Notes under the pieces: generated by a model
Databases searched by the model: none
Seen by the model: only the letters and a program-made list of their open reading frames with translations
Told to the model about the DNA's origin: nothing
Shown here: in pieces, positions 58,601 to 64,000 of the stretch
Layout of the letters: each line of letters begins with the position of its first letter
Numbering within the stretch: the first letter of the stretch is position 1
Assembly (NCBI RefSeq): GCF_001423265.1
Contig: NZ_LMND01000004.1
Location: forward strand, 21,118-85,117
Direction: 5' to 3'
DNA: 64,000 bases
Origin: Methylobacterium sp. Leaf108
GTDB taxonomy: Bacteria; Pseudomonadota; Alphaproteobacteria; Rhizobiales; Beijerinckiaceae
Program-made: the position numbers and the translations under genes

Positions 58601-61600
58601 CCACCCAACCCGGCGTCACCGCGGCGGTGAGCGCCACCGCCGGCACCGCCACGGGCACCGTCCTCAACGACGACGTCACCCTGATCTCCACGGTCCAGGG
58701 CACCGGCGCGGCGAGTGCGCTTGTGGGTCGGACCGTGACCATCGAGGCGGTCGTGGTCGGCGACTTCCAGAACGGCGACGCCGACGCCAAGCGCAGCCTC
58801 GGCGGGTTCTTCCTGCAGGAGGAGGCGTCGGACCGGGACGGCGATGCCCTGAGTTCCGAGGGCGTGTTCGTCTACGAGGGCACCGGCGGCGCCCTCGCCG
58901 ACGTCGCCGAGGGCGACCGGGTCCGCATCACCGGCACCGTCACCGAGTTCAACGGCGAGACCCAGATCACCGTCGCCTCGGCCGCCGGCATCGCGGTCGT
59001 CCAGGCCGGCGCGCTCTCGGCCGCCGAGGTGAAGGCCTCGGCCGCCACCGTGACCCTGCCGGCCGCGGGCACCATCGGCACCGGCACGACGCAGCAGCCC
59101 GACCTCGAAGCCTACGAGGGCATGCTCGTCACCCTGCCACAGACCCTCACCATCACCGAGCAGTTCAACCTCGACCGCTTCAACGAGGTACGCCTCGCCG
59201 CCGGCGGCCGGATCGAGACCTACACCAACGCGTTCGAGCCGGATGCGGCCGGCTACGCGGCCTATCTGGCGGCCAGCGCAGCCCGCTCGATCGTCTACGA
59301 CGACGGCCTCAACACCCAGAACCAGCCGATCGACAACCTCGACGGCTTTGCCGGCTACGCCACCGCCACCGCGCCGCGGATGGGCGACACCGTCACCGGC
59401 CTCACCGGCGTGCTCGGCGACGGCCCGGCCAACGCCTACCGGGTGCGGGCCATCGACGACGGCGACACCACCTTCGTGGAGGCCAACCCCCGCACCGCCG
59501 CCCCCGACGACGTGGGCGGCAGCCTCAAGGTCGGCAGCCTCAACGTCCTCAACTACTTCCGCACCCTGAACGCCAACGGCGCCGACACCGCCATCGGCCT
59601 CGAGCCCCGCGGCGCCAACAGCGCCGCCGAGTTCGACCGCCAGACCGAGAAGCTCGTCAACACGCTCATCGCCACCGGCGCCGACGTGCTCGGGCTGACC
59701 GAGCTCGAGAACCAGTTCCAGCCGGCCAACCCCGGCAACGCGCTGGAATACCTCGTCGGCCAGCTCAACCTGAAGGCCGGCGCGGGCACCTACGCCTCCA
59801 TCGACCCCGGCGACCGGCTCGCAGAGGGCCAGTTCCTCGGCGGCGACGCGATCGCGGTCGGCTTCATCTACAAGCCGAGCAAGGTCTCGGTGGCGATGAA
59901 CACCACCATCGAGACGCTCGACGACGCGGACGTGGCGGCCTTCGACCCGTCCCTGCTGCAGCAGAGCTCCATCGGCGCGATCTTCAACGGCGCCAACACC
60001 AGCCGCGCGGCGCTCGCGGTGACCTTCGAGGAGACCGCGAGCGGCGAGGACTTCACGGCGGTCATCAACCACTTCAAGTCGAAGGGCGGCACCGGCACCG
60101 GCGCCGATGCCGACCAGGGCGACGGCCAGGGCAGCTGGCAGCAGCAGCGCGAACTCGCCGCCACCGCCCTCTCCCGGTGGATCGCCCTCAATCCCACCGG
60201 CACCACCGACGACGACACGCTGCTGCTCGGCGACTTCAACGCCTACATCAAGGAGGACGCCCTCGACGTCCTCAAGGCGGGCGGCTTCACCAACCTCGCC
60301 GAGGACCGCCTCGCCAACCCGTATTCCTACGTCTTCGACGCGGCCTACGGCGCCCTCGACCACGCCTTCGCCAACGGCAGCCTCGACGGCCAGGTCACCG
60401 GCGTCACCGAGTGGCACATCAACGCCGACGAGGCCGACGCCCTCGACTACAACCTCGATTTCGGCCGCGACCCCGACATCTTCGATGCCGACGTGGTGGC
60501 CCGTGAATCCGACCACGATCCGATCATCGTCGGGCTCGCCCTCGACCGGACCGGACCGGCCCTGGTGTCGGCCAGCCCCGCCGACGGTGCCGCCACAGTG
60601 GCGGTGGGCGCCGCCATCGTCCTCACCTTCAACGAGGCGGTGCGGGCCGGCAGCGGCAGCATCACGCTGACCGACGGGGCCGGCGACGTCCGCACCATCG
60701 CCATCGACGACGCCTCCCAGGTCACCATCGCCGGCACCACCGTGACGATCGACCCGGCCGCGGACCTCGCCGCGGGCGCTTCCTACGACGTCATCGTCCC
60801 GCCCGGGACGCTCCTCGATGCCGCCGGCAACGCCTTCTCCGGCCTCGCCCAGGATCAGCTCGACTTCAGCACACAGGACGCCGCCCCGATGACCTACACG
60901 CTCCAGATCCTGCATGCCTCCGACTGGGAAGCCGGGATCGGCGCCATCGGCCGCGCCGCCAATTTCGCCGCCATCGTCGACCGCCTCGAGGACCAGTCCG
61001 CGAACTCGATCACCCTCTCCACCGGCGACGGCTGGATCCCCAGCCCGTTCTTCATCGCCGGCGGCGACCCGCAGCTCGCGGCCACCTACAACGGCGTCTA
61101 CAACCAGCTCTTCGGGCTCTCGGGAGCGGAGGCCTACGGCCGCCTGTCCGCCTCGGTGGGCCGCGCCGACATCACCATCCAGAACATCATCGGCGTCCAG
61201 GCGGCGGTGTTCGGCAACCACGAGTTCGACTCAGGCCCCACCGAGGTCGCCAACATCATCGGCTCCAACCTCGGCACGGCGCCCGGCGCCGCCGACGACA
61301 CCTGGGTCGGCGCCCTGTTCCCCTACCTCTCCACCAACCTGAACTTTTCGCGCGAGGCCGCGCTCTCGGGCCTCTTCACCCCCCAGATCCTCGACGCGGG
61401 CTTCGCCGCCAACGGCCCGACCTCGACCAACACCGGCACGGGCGCCGACCGCATCGCCAAGTCGACGATCCTCACCGAGAACGGCGAGCGCATCGCCTTC
61501 GTCGGCGCCACCACCCAGATCAACCCGCTGATCTCCTCGCTGGGCAACGTCACGGTGGACGGCTTCAACGGGGCCGACAACATCCCGCTGCTGGCCGAGC

Positions 61601-64000
61601 AGATCAACGCCGAGGTCGACCGGGTGCTGGCCGCCAACCCCGACATCGACAAGGTCATCGTCGGCACCCACCTGCAGCAGTTCTCGAACGAGCAGGCGCT
61701 GGCCCCGCTCCTGCGCAACGTCGACGTGCTGATCGGCGGCGGCTCGAACACCCGGCTCTCCGATGCCGACGACCGCCTGGCGCCCGGCGACGTCTCCGTC
61801 GGGGCCTACCCGCAGTTCTTCACCAACGCCTCGGGCCAGACCCTCGCCCTCGTCAACACCGACGGCGAATACTCCTACGTCGGGCGCCTCACGGTGACCT
61901 TCGACGAGGCCGGCAACGTCATCCGCGACTCGATCAGCACGCAGACCAGCGGCGCGGTGGTGGTCGACGACACCACGGTGACCGAACTCTACGGCTCGAC
62001 CGAGGCCGCCTTCACCCCCGGCAGCAAGGGTTACCTGGTGCGCGAGGTGATCGAGGGCCTCGACGCGAACAACGACGGCGTCCAGGAGACCCTCGGCGTG
62101 GCCGACGTCATCCGCCAGCAGGACGGCAATATCCTCGGCCGTTCCTCGGTCTACCTCGAAGGCCGCCGCGGCGAGGTCCGGACCGAGGAGACCAACCTCG
62201 GCAACCTCTCGTCCGACGCCAACATCTGGTACGCCAAGCAGTACGACGAGACCGTCACCGTCTCGATCAAGAACGGCGGCGGCATCCGCGACTCGATCGG
62301 CTCCTTCGCCGCCACCGCCGGCGGCACCGCCGAGCTTCCCCCCGCCGCCAACCCGGCGGCCGGCAAGCAGGCCGGCGACATCTCGCAGCTCGACGTCACC
62401 AACTCCCTGCGCTTCAACAACAACCTCTCGCTGGTGACGGTGACCGCCGGTGAGCTCGAGAAGATCCTCGAGCACGGCGTGGCGGGGGTGGCGCCGGGCG
62501 CGACGCCCGGAGCCTTCACGCAGATCGGCGGCGTCAGCTTCGCCTTCGACGCCACCCGGCAGTCGCAGACCCTGGACGTGAACGGCACCGTCACCCGCGA
62601 GGGCCAGCGGATCCTCTCGGCCGCGATCATCGACGAGGACGGCTACATCCTCGACACCCTCGTCGAGAACGGCCAGGTGGTGGGCGACGCCGACCGCGAG
62701 ATCCGGGTCGTCACCCTCGACTTCCTGGCCACCGGCTCCGCCACGGCACCGGGGCTGGGCGGCGACAACTACCCCTTCCCCGCCTTCGGCGAGGACCGGG
62801 TGAACCTGCGCGACGCCACCGCCGCGTCGCTGCCCGACACGGAGACCTTCGCGGCTCAAGGATCGGAGCAGGACGCCCTGGCCGAGTACCTCAAGGCCTT
62901 CCACCAGGAGACCCCGTTCGGGCTCGCCGATACCGCCCCCTCCGGCGACACCCGCATCCAGAACCTCTCGGCCCGGGCCGACACCGTCCTGCAGCGCGGG
63001 ATCTCCGACCAGGGCGGCACCGGCAACGACATCCTCGAGGGCACCGCCTTCGCCGACAGGCTCAGCGGTGGGGAGGGCGACGACACCATCATCAACAGCC
63101 CTGGCAACGACATCCTGTCGGGCGGCTCCTCTCCCAACGGCTTCACCGGCAACGACACCCTCGTGCTGAACAGCCGCTTCTCCGAGGTCACTGTCAGCCA
63201 GGTCGGCGGCGTCCAGGTCATCACGGGTCCGGAAGGGAGCGACGCCGTCAGCGGCTTCGAGCGGTTCCTGTTCTCGGATGGCACCATCGTCACCGGCGAC
63301 GGAGCGCCCCTGGTGGACGACCTCTTCTACCTCGCCGCCAACCCCGACGTCTTCGCCGCCGGGCTCGATGCCGATGCCCACTACGCGCAATACGGCTTCG
63401 AGGAAGGCCGCGATCCCAACGCCTTCTTCTCCACCGACGGCTACCTGGCGGCCAACCGCGACGTGGCGGCGGCGGGCCTCGACCCGCTCGCCCATTACCA
63501 GACCTACGGCTTCAAGGAGGGGCGCGATCCGGGCGCTAGCTTCGACACCCAGCGCTACCTGGCCGCCAATTCGGACGTGGCCGCGGCCGGCCTCAACCCG
63601 CTGGCGCATTACCTCCAGTACGGCCAGGGTGAGGGCCGGACGGTCTACGAGGCGGTGGGACGCACGGCCGATCTCGCCCGGGCGGGCTTCGACGCCGAGT
63701 ACTACCTCCTCGCCAACGGCGACGTCGCCGACGCCGCCCTCGGCGCGCCCGACGTGTTCGCCTTCGCCCGGAACCACTACCAGACCTACGGCATCGCCGA
63801 GGGCCGCGACCCCAACGCGGTGTTCGACACCGACGGCTACCTGGCGGCCTACACCGACGTGGCCGCGGCCGGCCTCGACCCCCTCGCCCATTACGGGCAG
63901 TTCGGATGGCGCGAGGGCCGCGACCCCTCGGTCGACTTCGACAGCAGCGCCTATCTCGCCGCCTACGGCGACGTGGCCGCCGCGCAGATCAACCCGATGC
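55660..64000 (+). CDS. Giant type I-secreted exonuclease/5'-nucleotidase-like protein, 3' end beyond window
   Basis: One uninterrupted frame runs from ATG 55660 to the right edge (2,780 codons, no stop). Domains in order are an N-terminal beta-sandwich, a Calx-beta-type repeat (about residues 215-330), a choice-of-anchor-I propeller (about 350-870), and a second Calx-beta unit (about 880-1000). Next come an OB-fold and an endonuclease/exonuclease/phosphatase nuclease of the ExeM/NucH type (about 1010-1625, with LTELEN at E1348, LLLGDFNAY at D1525 and SDHDP at H1619). A Big_5-like Ig unit (about 1630-1740), a 5'-nucleotidase/UshA-like region (about 1745-2430), RTX-like GxGNDxLxG repeats (about 2445-2490) and tandem YLAANxDVAAAGLD repeats to the edge follow. 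There is no signal peptide, so type I secretion is inferred. A ribosome-binding site is weak. Confidence 0.9.
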   Translation, partial: MTTDYHVLANGSLIQDWSNAGSITTNDEWAGVPSIVGYRGDDITTVTGADPQTLAGDGTVTVDVNANQTNPNGFSTGGVAEFALSDPTVALAGSGTADAPNLVIHLDTTGRRDVTVSYTLRDLEDGADNAAQAVALQYRVGTTGAWVNVPAAYRADATAGPNTFGPDGVVTAVLPAAVENQPQVQVRVITTNALGNDEWIGIDDISVTSAGAAVVPALSVADVAIAEGDAGTTQVVFTVSLDAPAPAGGVAFDIATGDATATAGSDYVAAATGLTIAAGQTSATFAVTVNGDTVFEPAESFGVSVTNVVGATVADGEAVGTLLNDETPPTIGGIAVYDAAPSLTGTQGAAPVATNALQLVRLGAYATTDDAATGDAPNAEVVAYDATTASLYVQNTNENRIEIVTISATGSLAKSGEILLAGLDQYGAVNSVAVFDGLVAIAYANAAGDQPGRVALFDADGTFLSSLVVGVGPDQVVFTRDGQKLLVSNEGEQFTVASNPVGSVSIIDVSGGVAGAATAAVTATVGFGALDGSEAALRAKGLAISPGNTASSDIEPEYITISPDNRFAYVTLQEVNGVAVIDLANPGTAPIAIQPLGSVDRSLPGNAFDASDRDGPGGDPAVTVATTPTATPIYGLLQPDAIASYAVGGTTYFVTANEGDQRVIGGEDNTADVSRLSAIPDSQLTPELRALKADPAYARLNVLRQTGDTDGDGVIDQLNTLGGRGISIFRQNADGTITKVRETGGEFETIFARDAAAQFNIDQEPNGDGVFEFDNRSDNKGPEPEGVTIGTVDGRTYAFVGLERQSGILVYDVTEPETASYVSYVPPVDGPADRGPEVLTFIAAADNPTGTPIVVSANEVGGGGATVYAALTRGYTQEIGFAAESLAVAAAEGDAGTTTLTFTVQRSNGTLGDLAFTAELTGTGTAPVSGDDLSGNPGLPLAIAGTIPAGAASAVVTVTVQGDVTPEAAETLALTLTTATTTQPGVTAAVSATAGTATGTVLNDDVTLISTVQGTGAASALVGRTVTIEAVVVGDFQNGDADAKRSLGGFFLQEEASDRDGDALSSEGVFVYEGTGGALADVAEGDRVRITGTVTEFNGETQITVASAAGIAVVQAGALSAAEVKASAATVTLPAAGTIGTGTTQQPDLEAYEGMLVTLPQTLTITEQFNLDRFNEVRLAAGGRIETYTNAFEPDAAGYAAYLAASAARSIVYDDGLNTQNQPIDNLDGFAGYATATAPRMGDTVTGLTGVLGDGPANAYRVRAIDDGDTTFVEANPRTAAPDDVGGSLKVGSLNVLNYFRTLNANGADTAIGLEPRGANSAAEFDRQTEKLVNTLIATGADVLGLTELENQFQPANPGNALEYLVGQLNLKAGAGTYASIDPGDRLAEGQFLGGDAIAVGFIYKPSKVSVAMNTTIETLDDADVAAFDPSLLQQSSIGAIFNGANTSRAALAVTFEETASGEDFTAVINHFKSKGGTGTGADADQGDGQGSWQQQRELAATALSRWIALNPTGTTDDDTLLLGDFNAYIKEDALDVLKAGGFTNLAEDRLANPYSYVFDAAYGALDHAFANGSLDGQVTGVTEWHINADEADALDYNLDFGRDPDIFDADVVARESDHDPIIVGLALDRTGPALVSASPADGAATVAVGAAIVLTFNEAVRAGSGSITLTDGAGDVRTIAIDDASQVTIAGTTVTIDPAADLAAGASYDVIVPPGTLLDAAGNAFSGLAQDQLDFSTQDAAPMTYTLQILHASDWEAGIGAIGRAANFAAIVDRLEDQSANSITLSTGDGWIPSPFFIAGGDPQLAATYNGVYNQLFGLSGAEAYGRLSASVGRADITIQNIIGVQAAVFGNHEFDSGPTEVANIIGSNLGTAPGAADDTWVGALFPYLSTNLNFSREAALSGLFTPQILDAGFAANGPTSTNTGTGADRIAKSTILTENGERIAFVGATTQINPLISSLGNVTVDGFNGADNIPLLAEQINAEVDRVLAANPDIDKVIVGTHLQQFSNEQALAPLLRNVDVLIGGGSNTRLSDADDRLAPGDVSVGAYPQFFTNASGQTLALVNTDGEYSYVGRLTVTFDEAGNVIRDSISTQTSGAVVVDDTTVTELYGSTEAAFTPGSKGYLVREVIEGLDANNDGVQETLGVADVIRQQDGNILGRSSVYLEGRRGEVRTEETNLGNLSSDANIWYAKQYDETVTVSIKNGGGIRDSIGSFAATAGGTAELPPAANPAAGKQAGDISQLDVTNSLRFNNNLSLVTVTAGELEKILEHGVAGVAPGATPGAFTQIGGVSFAFDATRQSQTLDVNGTVTREGQRILSAAIIDEDGYILDTLVENGQVVGDADREIRVVTLDFLATGSATAPGLGGDNYPFPAFGEDRVNLRDATAASLPDTETFAAQGSEQDALAEYLKAFHQETPFGLADTAPSGDTRIQNLSARADTVLQRGISDQGGTGNDILEGTAFADRLSGGEGDDTIINSPGNDILSGGSSPNGFTGNDTLVLNSRFSEVTVSQVGGVQVITGPEGSDAVSGFERFLFSDGTIVTGDGAPLVDDLFYLAANPDVFAAGLDADAHYAQYGFEEGRDPNAFFSTDGYLAANRDVAAAGLDPLAHYQTYGFKEGRDPGASFDTQRYLAANSDVAAAGLNPLAHYLQYGQGEGRTVYEAVGRTADLARAGFDAEYYLLANGDVADAALGAPDVFAFARNHYQTYGIAEGRDPNAVFDTDGYLAAYTDVAAAGLDPLAHYGQFGWREGRDPSVDFDSSAYLAAYGDVAAAQINPM
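63316..64000 (+). repeat. Tandem protein repeats (about 38 residues) at the C-terminal end of the visible exoprotein
   Basis: At least five units of the type YLAANxDVAAAGLDPLAHY plus xxYGFxEGRDPNA follow each other and run off the right edge. One unit is interrupted by a longer divergent copy (63640-63830). Such repeats occur in large surface and RTX-type proteins. Their role is unknown. Confidence 0.9.

Noticed and set aside
55939..63891. Two very long minus-strand frames (1,760 and 886 codons) opposite the giant exoprotein
   Set aside because: The plus strand has a continuous frame with recognisable nuclease, phosphatase and repeat domains. The minus frames encode repetitive Gly/Val/Asp/Arg sequences without similarity.

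Overview
The window is very GC-rich and reads as chromosomal DNA of an alphaproteobacterium of the order Hyphomicrobiales, most likely a Methylobacterium or Methylorubrum relative. This is inferred from base composition, the flagellar gene order (flhA, fliR, FliJ-like, FlgJ-like, FlgN-like), several caspase-family proteins and the overall gene repertoire. No taxonomic marker gene (rRNA, tRNA) was seen. Strong third-position GC bias makes very long antisense reading frames common; these were discarded.

Layout. (1) 1-2.5 kb: two beta-propeller sugar-lactonase or royal-jelly type proteins and a Crp/Fnr regulator. (2) 2.5-10.3 kb: a lone glucan glucosyltransferase (mdoH), then a compact set of genes that looks like an uncharacterised GTP-derived pathway: a zinc-less BchC-like dehydrogenase, a PTPS/QueD homologue without its catalytic residues, a glycosyltransferase, a methyltransferase, a RibD reductase domain with cytochrome b561, and a divergent GTP cyclohydrolase II. 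(3) 10.4-18.5 kb: a secreted DUF3616-like protein, a NIDO-domain autotransporter and a large caspase-family protein with a long coiled coil. (4) 18.8-31.6 kb: an AsmA-like protein, RND efflux genes, an OmpA protein, a pseudo-caspase with TPRs and, divergent from it, a class III nucleotide cyclase fused to an RND-type periplasmic adaptor; then two small secreted Cys-rich proteins. (5) 32-36.8 kb: flagellar export and rod-assembly genes. (6) 37-43 kb: a lower-GC aquaporin, a TonB receptor plus PepSY protein under a cobalamin riboswitch, a small metal-ligand-rich protein and a chorismate-lyase-like protein. (7) 43.4-55.2 kb: a phosphonate system: DUF1045, phnCDEE preceded by a Pho box, phnF, and phnGHIJKLMN behind a 24-bp palindrome. 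(8) 55.7 kb to the right edge: the first 2,780 codons of a giant type I-secreted protein combining nuclease, 5'-nucleotidase-like and repeat modules.

Regions 7 and 8 make sense together as phosphorus scavenging. PhoB-controlled phosphonate import feeds C-P lyase, and the neighbouring exoprotein could release phosphate from extracellular nucleic acids. The best candidates for undescribed biology are the GTP-derived cluster and the cyclase-adaptor fusion facing a pseudo-caspase.

The sequence also carries many short tandem duplications. Those inside genes stay in frame; others are intergenic. A dispersed, partly palindromic intergenic repeat occurs at three sites. All assignments come from reading the sequence and from memory of protein families; no database search was possible.
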